39,116 bases of DNA from Clostridia bacterium. Lineage in GTDB: Bacteria > Bacillota > Clostridia > Christensenellales > Aristaeellaceae. Under the pieces are notes generated by a model. It was not told the DNA's origin. It saw only the letters and a list, made by a program, of their open reading frames with translations, and made no database searches. Position 1 is the first letter of the stretch, and each line of letters starts with the position of its first letter. Location: contig JAGBAV010000119.1 in NCBI GenBank assembly GCA_017938795.1, positions 1-39,116 on the forward strand, given 5' to 3'. Both the position numbers and the translations under genes were made by a program. Shown in pieces: positions 1 to 7,945 of this stretch.

Positions 1-1379
1 CCGGCATGGCTGTCGGCCTGCCCAACGGCCAGATGGGCAACAGCGAGGTCGGCCACACCAATATCGGCGCGGGCCGTATCGTCTATCAGCAGCTGACGCT
101 GATCACCAAGTCCATCATGGACGGCACGATGAAGGAAAACGACGTGCTCGTGCGCAACATGAAGAAGGCCATCGACGCCGGCAAGGCCATCCATTTCATG
201 GGCCTGCAGGGCACCGGCGGCGTGCACAGCCACATCGAGCATCTCTTCGGTCTGCTGGATCTGGCGAAGCATCTGGGCGCGAAGGATGTGTTCATCCATG
301 CCATCATGGACGGCCGCGACACCGACCCCAAGAGCGGCAAGGGCTTCCTGCAGGATGTCCAGAATAAGCTCGACGAGATCGGCCTTGGCAAGATCGCGAC
401 TGTCACCGGCCGCTACTACGCCATGGACCGCGACTCCAACTGGGACCGCGTTCAGAAGGCCTACGCCGCGTTCGTCTACGGCGAGGGCGATAAGGCGGAG
501 AGCTGGGTCGAGTGCATGGACAAGACCTATGAGGCCGGCGTGACCGACGAGTTCGTCATTCCGTGCGTCACCTGCGAGGGCGGCCGCGTGAGCGAGGGCG
601 ACACCGTCGTCTTCCTGAATTTCCGCCCCGACCGTGCGCGTGAGATCACCCGCACCTTTGTCGACGATGCCTTCACCGGCTTCGAGCGCCGCTTCGGCCG
701 CTTCCCGGTGCAGTATGTCTGCATGGCCGAGTATGACAAGACCATGCCCAACGTCGAGGTTGCCTATCCGCCCGTTCCGCTGACGAACGTGCTGGGCGAG
801 TACCTCGCCGCCAACGGCAAGACCCAGCTGCGCATCGCCGAGACCGAGAAGTACGCGCACGTCACCTTCTTCTTCAACGGCGGCCGTGAGGCGCCGTGCG
901 AGGGTGAGGACCGCAAGGTTATCCCGTCCCCGAAGGTTGCCACCTACGACCTCAAGCCGGAGATGAGCGCTTACGAGGTTGCCGAGGAGTGTGCCGCGCG
1001 CATCCGCTCCGGCAAGTACGACGTCGTCATCCTGAACTTCGCCAACTGCGACATGGTCGGTCATACCGGCGTGTTCGAGGCGGCGGTTGCGGCTGTTGAG
1101 GCCGTCGACGCCTGCGTGGGCAAGGTCTGGGAGGCGACCGCCGAGATGGGCGGCTGCATGTTCCTGACGGCCGACCACGGCAACGCGGACAAGATGATGA
1201 ACGAGGACGGCTCCCCGTTCACCGCGCACACCACCAACGTCGTGCCGTTCCTGGCCGCCGGCGTGGGCGATGTGAAGATGCGCGAGGGCGGCTGTCTGGC
1301 CGACATCGCGCCGACCATGCTGCCCTATATCGGTCTGCCGGTTCCGGCGGAGATGACGGGCAAGAGCATCATCGAGTAA
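1..1379 (+). CDS. gpmI: 2,3-bisphosphoglycerate-independent phosphoglycerate mutase (5' partial)
   Basis: Interconverts 3- and 2-phosphoglycerate in glycolysis; a cytoplasmic Mn-dependent enzyme of the alkaline phosphatase superfamily. The reading frame is open from the left edge (codon phase begins at base 3). The visible part starts just before MGNSEVGH, whose Ser is the phosphorylated nucleophile, so only about 55-60 N-terminal residues are missing. Family motifs follow in order: GGVHSH, MDGRDTDP, GRYYAMDRD, NFRPDRAREI, AETEKYAHVTFF, NCDMVGHTG and the metal-binding TADHGNAD. One oddity is GTGGVHSH where most family members have SDGGVHSH. Codon choice is strongly C-ending, as expected for a highly expressed gene. 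A terminator follows directly. The identification is secure; the true start lies outside the window. Confidence 0.97.
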   Translation, partial: GMAVGLPNGQMGNSEVGHTNIGAGRIVYQQLTLITKSIMDGTMKENDVLVRNMKKAIDAGKAIHFMGLQGTGGVHSHIEHLFGLLDLAKHLGAKDVFIHAIMDGRDTDPKSGKGFLQDVQNKLDEIGLGKIATVTGRYYAMDRDSNWDRVQKAYAAFVYGEGDKAESWVECMDKTYEAGVTDEFVIPCVTCEGGRVSEGDTVVFLNFRPDRAREITRTFVDDAFTGFERRFGRFPVQYVCMAEYDKTMPNVEVAYPPVPLTNVLGEYLAANGKTQLRIAETEKYAHVTFFFNGGREAPCEGEDRKVIPSPKVATYDLKPEMSAYEVAEECAARIRSGKYDVVILNFANCDMVGHTGVFEAAVAAVEAVDACVGKVWEATAEMGGCMFLTADHGNADKMMNEDGSPFTAHTTNVVPFLAAGVGDVKMREGGCLADIAPTMLPYIGLPVPAEMTGKSIIE

Positions 1380-1391
1380 CTGCCAATCAGG

Positions 1392-1418
1392 GCGGGCGGA
1401 GCAATCCGCCCGTCTTTT
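1392..1418 (+). terminator. Rho-independent terminator of gpmI
   Basis: A nine-pair stem (GCGGGCGGA with TCCGCCCGT, one G-U pair) around a GCAA tetraloop is followed by CTTTTGC. It begins 12 nt after the gpmI stop codon, so the SIMPL gene downstream should have its own promoter. Confidence 0.85.
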
Positions 1419-1566
1419 GCTTTGCGCGGAAGAACGCATACGGCGGATGCCGAAGGATCATGAAAGCCCTGCTCTCCGAAAGCGGAAACATTGTCAGGAT
1501 CTGGCTGCATGCCGGGAAGAAACAGCCCTTCTGTTTCGTATATTTGGGTAAGAGAGGAGTGATTGT

Positions 1567-2268
1567 ATGAAAAAGAGAAATTGGCTGCTGATTGTGCTTG
1601 CATCGTTTGCGATGCTCCTGCTGGGCATTCCCTGCGCCATGGCGCAGAACAGCCCGGCGAAGATTACCGTACAGGGAAACGGCAGTGTGAACGCGGAGCC
1701 GGATGTGGTCGTCGTGCGCATGAGCGCTTCGTCCTTTGCGGAGAATATGCTGGATGCGCAGACGGCGATCAGCGGGGTGGTCGCCGCAGCAAATGAAGGA
1801 TTTGCCGCGCTGGGCATCGCGCCGGAGGACGTCGTGACCGTCAGCTACGGCTATTATCCGCGGTACAGCTATGACACGGAGCCGGCGGAGCTCGTCGGCT
1901 ATCAGGCGACCCATGAGCTGCAGGTCACCTGCCGCGATATCAGCCTGCTGGACAGCGTGATCACGGCGGCGACGGACAGCGGCATTGCGGAGATCGGCGA
2001 CGTCAGCTTTGACGTATCCGATAAGCGCGAGCTGTATCGGCAGGCGCTGGAGCTGGCCATCGGGAATGCCGGGGATAAGGCTGCGGCGATGGCTGCGGCG
2101 AGCGGGCTGACCGTCGTTTCGCTGGACAGCCTGACGGAGAATCAGGGATACGACGCGCGCTATGCGGTCATGACCGCAGCCAAGGAGGCGGATACGGTGA
2201 ACACCGGGATCCGTTCCGGCAGCATGAGCGTCAGCGCAAGCGTGACGGCGGTGTACATCGCGCAGTAA
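1567..2268 (+). CDS. Secreted SIMPL-domain (DUF541) protein
   Basis: The product has 233 residues with a Sec signal peptide: a basic MKKR start, a hydrophobic core and likely cleavage after AMA (residue 26). The rest fits one SIMPL domain (DUF541; BP26/OMP28-like): an ITVQGNGSVNAEPD entry strand, a central region with YPRYSY, and a C-terminal SVSASVTAVYIAQ strand. SIMPL proteins are extracytoplasmic, often oligomeric, and have no well-defined reaction. The start is set by GAGGAG eight nt upstream of ATG. The gene stands alone between two terminators; I could not pick out a convincing promoter in the 148 nt ahead of it. Family assignment is good, function unknown. Confidence 0.85.
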   Translation: MKKRNWLLIVLASFAMLLLGIPCAMAQNSPAKITVQGNGSVNAEPDVVVVRMSASSFAENMLDAQTAISGVVAAANEGFAALGIAPEDVVTVSYGYYPRYSYDTEPAELVGYQATHELQVTCRDISLLDSVITAATDSGIAEIGDVSFDVSDKRELYRQALELAIGNAGDKAAAMAAASGLTVVSLDSLTENQGYDARYAVMTAAKEADTVNTGIRSGSMSVSASVTAVYIAQ

Positions 2269-2320
2269 TCCGCTGCGTGCATGCCTGTGAACCGGCGTGA
2301 TAAAGTTGAAGAATATGCAG

Positions 2321-2351
2321 CAGCCTCCCGATTGGCGTCGGGAGGCTGTTT
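2321..2351 (+). terminator. Rho-independent terminator after the SIMPL gene
   Basis: An 11-pair perfect stem (CAGCCTCCCGA with TCGGGAGGCTG) with a six-base loop is followed by TTTGGCTT. It lies between convergent genes. The minus-strand flank has no T-run, so it mainly serves the plus-strand gene. Confidence 0.75.
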
Positions 2352-2441
2352 GGCTTCATGTGATTCGTGCAGACGTTCCTGCTGCGGGCGCAGCGCCATC
2401 TGAGCGGATAAGCAGTCCTGCTGCGGAAGCTGACGTCTGGA

Positions 2442-3686
2442 TCAGGCGATCCGGGATATGCAGCCGCCGACGGCGGCGAGTTTCTCTTCGATCCGCTCAT
2501 AGCCGCGCACGATGTGCCCGGCTTCGTCGCAGACGGTCGTCTCGCCCTCTGCGGCAAGCCCGGCGATGATCAGCGCCGCGCCGGCGCGCAGGTCAGTCGC
2601 CGTGACCTTTGCGCCGGTGAGGTACGGCGTGCCCTCGACGACGGCGACGCGGTTCTCCACGCGGATGTGCGCGCCAAGGCGCGTGAGCTCCGCAGCGTGC
2701 ATGAACCGGTTTTCGAAGATCGTCTCCAGGAATACGCTGGTGCCGGGCGTCTTGCAGGCGACGGCCATCATCGGCGCCTGCAGGTCCGTCGGGAAGCCGG
2801 GGTAGACCATTGTGCGGATCTCAAAGGGCTGCTTGGCGCGGCCGAGGACGAGCAGCCCGCTCTGTGTATCCCGGATATGTACGCCGGCCTCGCTGAGCTT
2901 GAAGAGCAGGGAACGCAGGTGATCTGCCCGTGCGCCGCGCAGCAGCAGCTCGCCGCCCGTGACGGCGCAGGCGCAGGCCATGGTGCCGGCCTCGGCGCGG
3001 TCGGAGATGGGCTGCCAGCTTGTGCCGTGGAGCGACGGCACGCCTTCGATGACCACGGTGGAGGTGCCCGCCCCGGCGATGCGCGCGCCCATTGCGCACA
3101 GGAACGCGGCGAGGTCGACGATCTCCGGTTCCTTGGCGGCGTTCTCGATGCGCGTGACGCCGTCGGCGAGCGTCGCCGCCATGATGAGGTTCTCCGTTGC
3201 GCCGACGGACGGCATGTCAAGGTAGATCACCGCGCCGCGCAGCCTGCCCGTGAGCGTTACGCCGCCGTGCCCGCAGGCGACCTTCGCGCCCAGCGCGCTC
3301 ATGCCCTTGAGGTGCTGGTCGATGGGGCGCTGGCCAATGGCGCAGCCGCCGGGCAGGGGGATGTGCGCCTCGCCCAGCCGCGCGAGCAGGGGACCGAGCA
3401 CCAGCACGGAGGCCCGCATCTTGCGCACGTCCTCCTCGTCTTTGGGCACATGGAAGGCGTCGGCGCGGATGGTCAGCGCATCGCGCTCCCTGTGCAGGGC
3501 GCAGCCGCAGGCCTCAAAGAGCGAGCAGAGCGTCGCGACGTCGGTCAGCTCCGGCGGGTTCTCGATGCGCACATCCTCGCTGGTCAGCAGCGCGCCGCAC
3601 ATAATGGGCAGCACCGCGTTTTTGGATGTACTGATGGGTATTTCTCCCCGCAGAGGCGGGCTTTCGCGGACAGCGTAATGCGCCAT
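2442..3686 (-). CDS. murA: UDP-N-acetylglucosamine 1-carboxyvinyltransferase, copy 1
   Basis: Transfers enolpyruvate from PEP to UDP-GlcNAc, the first committed peptidoglycan step, in the cytoplasm. The 414-residue length is normal for MurA. Seen motifs: the N-terminal SKNAVLP with catalytic Lys, LPGGCAIGQRPIDQH with the PEP- and fosfomycin-reactive Cys, YPGFPTDLQ with the catalytic Asp, TDLRAGAAL, and the C-terminal RGYERIEEKL. An upstream in-frame extension exists, but ATG at 3686 is preceded by GGAGGG with a 6-nt gap, and homology begins there. The residue before RGYERIE is Val where most MurA enzymes have Asp. A second murA lies at 12412. The gene is transcribed away from glnN across a 411-nt spacer. 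It could be the specialised MurA2/MurZ-type paralogue; sequence reading alone cannot decide. Confidence 0.93.
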   Translation of the reverse strand: MAHYAVRESPPLRGEIPISTSKNAVLPIMCGALLTSEDVRIENPPELTDVATLCSLFEACGCALHRERDALTIRADAFHVPKDEEDVRKMRASVLVLGPLLARLGEAHIPLPGGCAIGQRPIDQHLKGMSALGAKVACGHGGVTLTGRLRGAVIYLDMPSVGATENLIMAATLADGVTRIENAAKEPEIVDLAAFLCAMGARIAGAGTSTVVIEGVPSLHGTSWQPISDRAEAGTMACACAVTGGELLLRGARADHLRSLLFKLSEAGVHIRDTQSGLLVLGRAKQPFEIRTMVYPGFPTDLQAPMMAVACKTPGTSVFLETIFENRFMHAAELTRLGAHIRVENRVAVVEGTPYLTGAKVTATDLRAGAALIIAGLAAEGETTVCDEAGHIVRGYERIEEKLAAVGGCISRIA

Positions 3687-4097
3687 GAAAATCCCTCCGT
3701 GTTCTGATCTTGCGGCGGCGGCCCGCCTGATGGCAGGGTATGCCGCGGCGGGATGATGCGTCCGTGCCGCCGCAGGAGGATTTTCTCCCGGGGAGCGCGG
3801 CGGCATGCCGGGGCGCAGAGTCAGACAGCGCCGCTATTCAGAGTTTATGCTGGAAATGCGCCGCGGTGCGAAGGCCGCTGCGCCGCGGGATTCCCGGGCG
3901 GCGGGGAGGAAGAATCCGACTGCGGGGAATGGACGGAAGCGAAGGAAAGAAAGGCCTGGGCGGGAATTTCTTTGCGTTTTTTGCCGAATCCGGCGAATTG
4001 CCTTTTGCGATTGCATTTTGCCCTGCGATGGTGTATTGTAATAATGGTATGATTTGTGCCCCTTGGTCATTATGGGGCGAGAAAGAGGCATGTTTTC
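3687..4097. other. 411-nt intergenic spacer between divergent murA and glnN
   Basis: No credible gene was found. The half next to murA is very GC-rich, with short imperfect inverted repeats around GCCGCGGC and CGGCGGCATGCCG. The half next to glnN becomes AT-rich and carries an extended -10 element. A small GCCG-AATC-CGGC hairpin sits near 3983. No riboswitch class was recognised. Confidence 0.5.
4045..4053 (+). promoter_or_regulatory. Extended -10 promoter for type III glutamine synthetase
   Basis: TGGTATGAT matches the extended -10 form TGnTATAAT with one mismatch, 44 nt before the start codon. No good -35 hexamer lies at 17 nt, which is usual for extended -10 promoters. This is pattern evidence only. 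Confidence 0.45.
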
Positions 4098-6200
4098 ATG
4101 AGCGAGAATCTGAATATTCCCGGCATCTATGGATGCGCTGTCTTCGGCGAGAAGGAGATGCGCGACCGGCTGCCGCGCGCGATTTATAAAAGCCTGAAAA
4201 AGAGCATGGCCACCGGCGAGGAGCTTGATCCCGTCGTCGCCGACGCCACGGCGCTGGCGATGAAGGAATGGGCGATCGATCAGGGCGCGACGCATTACAC
4301 GCACTGGTTCCAGCCGCTCACGGGCACCACGGCGGAGAAGCACGATTCCTTCATCAGCCCGCAGGAGGGCGGCACGGTGATCATGGAGCTGCGCGGCAAG
4401 GAGCTCATCAAGGGCGAGCCGGATGCCTCCTCTTTCCCTTCCGGCGGCATCCGCGCCACGTTCGAGGCGCGCGGCTATACCGTATGGGATATCACCAGCC
4501 CGGCCTTCCTCTACGAGAGCGGCACGACCAAGACGCTGTGCATCCCCACGGCATTCTGCTCGTATACCGGCGAGGCGCTGGATAAAAAGACCCCGCTGCT
4601 GCGCTCGATGGAGGCGATCAGCCGTCAGGCGCTGCGCATCTGCCGCCTCTTCGGCGATACGCAGACGCAGAAGGTCATCCCCTCCGTCGGCCCGGAGCAG
4701 GAATATTTCATCGTTGACCGCGAAACCTATCTGCGCAGGAAAGACCTCATCTTCACCGGGCGTACGCTCTTTGGCGCGATGCCGCCCAAGGGTCAGGAGA
4801 TGGAGGATCACTATTTCGGCGCGATCAAGGAGCGCGTGAGCAGCTATATGCGCGACCTCGACGTGGAGCTTTGGAAGCTGGGCATCCCGGCCAAAACGGA
4901 GCACAACGAGGCGGCGCCCGCGCAGCATGAGCTGGCGCCCATCTACGCCACGGCAAACGTCGCGACGGACGAGAACATGCTGATCATGAACGTCATGAAG
5001 AAGGTTGCCCTTCGCCATGGCCTCGTATGCCTGCTGCATGAGAAGCCCTTTGCGGGCGTCAACGGAAGCGGCAAGCACAACAACTGGTCGCTGACGACGG
5101 ACGACGGGAAGAATCTGCTGGATCCCGGCAAGGAGCCGCAGCATAACCGTATGTTCCTGCTGATGCTTGCTGCGATTATGCGTGCCGTGGACGAGCATGC
5201 CGGTTTGCTGCGCGTGAGCGCCGCCAACCCCGGCAACGACCACCGTCTCGGCGCGAACGAAGCGCCGCCCGCGATCATTTCGATGTTCCTCGGCGAGCAG
5301 CTGACGACTGTGGTTGAGCATATCATTGCCGATAACGACGAGGCTGTTCCCGCTGTGTCCAGGATGAAGGTCGGCGTGGCGACGCTGCCGGCCATCCGCA
5401 GGGACGCGACGGACAGGAACCGCACCTCGCCCTTCGCCTTCACCGGCAATAAATTTGAATTCCGCATGGTGCCCTCCTCAGGCTGCATTGCCGACGCCAA
5501 CACCGTGCTTAACACCATCGTGGCCGATGCGCTGGCGTCCTTTGCGGACGAGCTGGAAGGCGCGCAGGATTTTGACGCCGCGCTGCATGCGCTCATCCGC
5601 CGGGAAATGAAGGCGCATCAGCGTATCATCTTCAACGGAAACGGCTACACCGACGAGTGGGTGGCCGAGGCGGCGCGCCGCGGCCTGCCCAATATCGTGA
5701 GCATGGTCGACGCCATCCCGCATCTGATTACCCGCGACGCGGTGGAGCTCTTCGAGCGCCACGGGGTCTACACGGAGAAGGAGCTTGTCGCCCGCGCGGA
5801 CGTTTCCTTTGAGCTGTATGCCAAGACGATCAATATCGAGGCGCTGACGATGATCGACATGGCGGGCAAGGACATTATCCCCGCTGTGGTCCGCTATACG
5901 ACGGAGGTCGCCGCCTCCATCGCTGCGGTCGAGGCCGTGGGCATGGACGCCAGCGTGCAGCGCGATCTGCTTTCCCGCGTGAGCGTTCTGCTGCGTCAGG
6001 CGAGCGCGGCGCTCGCGGATCTGCGCGTCTGCCAGAGTGCTGCGGCGCGGATGACCGGAGAGGAGCAGGCGCGCGCGTATTATGAGCGCGTCTGCCCGGC
6101 GATGCAGGTGCTGCGCGCGCCTGTGGATCATCTGGAGATGATCGTCGGCAGCAGCTACTGGCCGATGCCGACATATGGCGACCTGCTGTTCAACGTGTGA
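4098..6200 (+). CDS. glnN: Glutamine synthetase type III
   Basis: Makes glutamine from glutamate, ammonia and ATP in the cytoplasm, the main ammonium assimilation reaction. At 700 residues it matches the GSIII class (about 700-730) rather than the 450-470 residues of types I and II. Visible motifs: the N-terminal [11 protein letters not shown] signature, [19 protein letters not shown] (metal/glutamate binding), [13 protein letters not shown], and [12 protein letters not shown] in the ATP/glutamate site. The start is ATG 4098, with AAAGAGG nine nt upstream; an in-frame upstream ATG at 4056 has no ribosome site. An extended -10 element precedes it. No GlnB/PII or other nitrogen gene is nearby, so regulation is not evident. 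Codon use is strongly biased, suggesting high expression. Confidence 0.96.
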   Translation: MSENLNIPGIYGCAVFGEKEMRDRLPRAIYKSLKKSMATGEELDPVVADATALAMKEWAIDQGATHYTHWFQPLTGTTAEKHDSFISPQEGGTVIMELRGKELIKGEPDASSFPSGGIRATFEARGYTVWDITSPAFLYESGTTKTLCIPTAFCSYTGEALDKKTPLLRSMEAISRQALRICRLFGDTQTQKVIPSVGPEQEYFIVDRETYLRRKDLIFTGRTLFGAMPPKGQEMEDHYFGAIKERVSSYMRDLDVELWKLGIPAKTEHNEAAPAQHELAPIYATANVATDENMLIMNVMKKVALRHGLVCLLHEKPFAGVNGSGKHNNWSLTTDDGKNLLDPGKEPQHNRMFLLMLAAIMRAVDEHAGLLRVSAANPGNDHRLGANEAPPAIISMFLGEQLTTVVEHIIADNDEAVPAVSRMKVGVATLPAIRRDATDRNRTSPFAFTGNKFEFRMVPSSGCIADANTVLNTIVADALASFADELEGAQDFDAALHALIRREMKAHQRIIFNGNGYTDEWVAEAARRGLPNIVSMVDAIPHLITRDAVELFERHGVYTEKELVARADVSFELYAKTINIEALTMIDMAGKDIIPAVVRYTTEVAASIAAVEAVGMDASVQRDLLSRVSVLLRQASAALADLRVCQSAAARMTGEEQARAYYERVCPAMQVLRAPVDHLEMIVGSSYWPMPTYGDLLFNV

Positions 6201-6208
6201 TGTCTGCC

Positions 6209-6230
6209 GCTGCGGGGGGATCCCCGCAGC
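6209..6230 (+). repeat. Perfect inverted repeat between glnN and the membrane protein gene
   Basis: A nine-pair perfect stem (GCTGCGGGG with CCCCGCAGC) and GGAT loop begin 8 nt after the glnN stop and end 2 nt before the GGAGAG ribosome site of the next gene. There is no T-run, so it is not a standard terminator. It could protect the glnN 3' end or limit downstream translation. Confidence 0.55.
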
Positions 6231-6243
6231 ATGGAGAGTTGCG

Positions 6244-7812
6244 ATGAAGAAGTCATTCCGTGCGGCTCTGCCGTATCTGGCGCTGGCCGCCGCGCTGCTG
6301 ATGGCGATTCTGCCGACTGCGCTGTGGGGTATGCATAACCTCGACGCGGATCAGAGCAGCGAGCTGGTGCTTGCCGCGCTGCTGAACAGCGAGGGGCGGC
6401 TTGTCACCGACAGCTGGTATTATTCTACCGAGCTGCGTGTGGTCAGCCCCGTGCCGCTGTATCAGCTGGGGCTGCTGCTGGGCGGCGGCAGCTGGCACGC
6501 GGCGCGTGTCATCGGGCTGGCGCTCTCCTTCCTGCTGGCGGCGGGGGCGGCGATCTATATGGCGCGGGGCGCGGGGCTTGGCGCCGGGGCGGTCTATGCC
6601 GCAGCGGTGCTGCTGCTGCCTCTGAGCGAGGTGCATAAGTTCCTCTTTTCCCTCGGCGGGTTTTATACGATGTATATCGCGGCGGGCTGCGCGTTTGTCG
6701 GGCTTGTGCTGCGCGCCGGGACGGGCGGGCGCAGCCGTCTGCGCGCTGCGCTGACGGCGCTGCTGGGCTTTGTCTGCGGCTTGTCCGGCGTCCGCATGCC
6801 AATGATCTGCGGCGTGCCGCTGCTGCTTGCCTGCCTGCTGGAGGGCTTTGGCGAGCTGCGCAGGCAGCTGTCCCTGCGCGCTGCGGTGCGCACGGAGCAG
6901 GCGAAGGTCTTTGCTCTTGGCGCCGCGGGCGTAGCGGCGATGCTGGTCGGCTATCTGGTCAATGCGAAGCTGCTGGCGGGCCGGATGCACTTCGCGGATT
7001 ACGGCGGCAGGATGCTGGGCGAACTGGACTTTTCCGGCTTCCTGACGCAGCTGCGCTATCTCGTGCAGTACTTTGGCTATAAGGCGAACGTGCAGCTGAT
7101 GAGCGTGCGCGGCGCGGTCTGCGTGCTGGCGGCCGGCGCGGTCGCCTTCATGGGGCTTTCGCTGCTGCGCGGCGTGCTGCACAGGCGCAGCCTGAGCGTG
7201 CGGGAGCGCGTGCTGCTGTATACGGCGGCGGCAGCGCTGGCGCTGGGGATGTTCATCAACGTCGTCACCGGCGAGGGACACAATGAGTACGCCGTGGGCT
7301 ATTATCTGCTGGGCGTGTATCTGCTTGTGTTGGCCGGTTTTGCGCATGTGGAGAAGATGCGCTTTGATATGCCTGCGCTGCGCTCCGCGTGCATGCTTGC
7401 GCTGTGCGGCGTGTTCTTCCTGCAGGCGGCGCTCTTTGTGCGCAACCATGTGCGCCGGGAGGAGAGCGGGCACGAGCTCGCTGCGCAGCATCTGGCGCAG
7501 GCGGGATACGGGGCGGGCTTTGCTACCTTCTGGAACGGCAATATCCTGACCGAGCTGTCCGACGGGCAGCTGGAGGTCTGGGTGCTGGACGGTCTTGACA
7601 GCGCGGAGCGCACAGCATGGCTGCAGGAGGCGAACCATCTGGATACCCTGCCGCAGGGGCGCGTGTTCATCTATGTCGGCGAGGACGACCGCTACAGCGG
7701 CGTGCCCGTCCCCTTCGGGGAGGAGGCGCTGATCTGGCGCTCGCCGGTCGACGGCGGCTGCGCATACGGCTACGACAGCGCACAGGACGTGATAGCGCTG
7801 CTGGAACAATGA
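6244..7812 (+). CDS. Polytopic membrane protein, GT-C glycosyltransferase-like
   Basis: A 522-residue protein with many hydrophobic segments. The first spans about residues 8-29 and is followed by a short acidic loop, NLDADQSSELVLA (D34, D36, E40), placed as in GT-C enzymes that use polyprenyl-phosphate sugars outside the membrane. A second element, WYYSTELRVVSPVPLYQLG, also fits GT-C proteins. The last ~110 residues are a soluble tail with alternating short strands. Start ATG 6244 has GGAGAG five nt upstream. A strong terminator follows, so it ends the glnN unit or is monocistronic. The exact family, sugar and acceptor are unknown; an unrelated multi-spanning protein remains possible. Confidence 0.6.
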   Translation: MKKSFRAALPYLALAAALLMAILPTALWGMHNLDADQSSELVLAALLNSEGRLVTDSWYYSTELRVVSPVPLYQLGLLLGGGSWHAARVIGLALSFLLAAGAAIYMARGAGLGAGAVYAAAVLLLPLSEVHKFLFSLGGFYTMYIAAGCAFVGLVLRAGTGGRSRLRAALTALLGFVCGLSGVRMPMICGVPLLLACLLEGFGELRRQLSLRAAVRTEQAKVFALGAAGVAAMLVGYLVNAKLLAGRMHFADYGGRMLGELDFSGFLTQLRYLVQYFGYKANVQLMSVRGAVCVLAAGAVAFMGLSLLRGVLHRRSLSVRERVLLYTAAAALALGMFINVVTGEGHNEYAVGYYLLGVYLLVLAGFAHVEKMRFDMPALRSACMLALCGVFFLQAALFVRNHVRREESGHELAAQHLAQAGYGAGFATFWNGNILTELSDGQLEVWVLDGLDSAERTAWLQEANHLDTLPQGRVFIYVGEDDRYSGVPVPFGEEALIWRSPVDGGCAYGYDSAQDVIALLEQ

Positions 7813-7818
7813 TCATCA

Positions 7819-7848
7819 GGCCGCGGAGTATTTGCTCCGCGGCCTTTG
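7819..7848 (+). terminator. Rho-independent terminator upstream of glmS
   Basis: A ten-pair perfect stem (GGCCGCGGAG with CTCCGCGGCC) with a TATTTG loop is followed by TTTGTC, six nt after the preceding stop codon. Confidence 0.85.
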
Positions 7849-7945
7849 TCGTGCGCAGCGCCCGGAATAAAGGCGGGTCTTGCCGCTGCGTCGGATAGAT
7901 TCACCCTGTTCGGCTCATCCTAGGATCCGATCAGGAGGGATGGAT

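Noticed and set aside
3687-3806. In-frame N-terminal extension of the first murA.
   Set aside because: MurA homology starts at ATG 3686, which has GGAGGG in front. The extension is Pro/Arg/Ala-rich, as expected for untranslated GC-rich DNA.
3834-5321. A long minus-strand open frame across the glnN start and its leader.
   Set aside because: It overlaps glnN antisense, lacks a ribosome site and shows no recognisable motif.
7849-7945. Possible glmS ribozyme upstream of glmS (AGCGCCCGGA-like string).
   Set aside because: Only about 97 nt lie between the upstream terminator and the start codon, and the conserved core after the cleavage site (such as the GACGAGG-type element) is missing. The match is to a short GC-rich string only.
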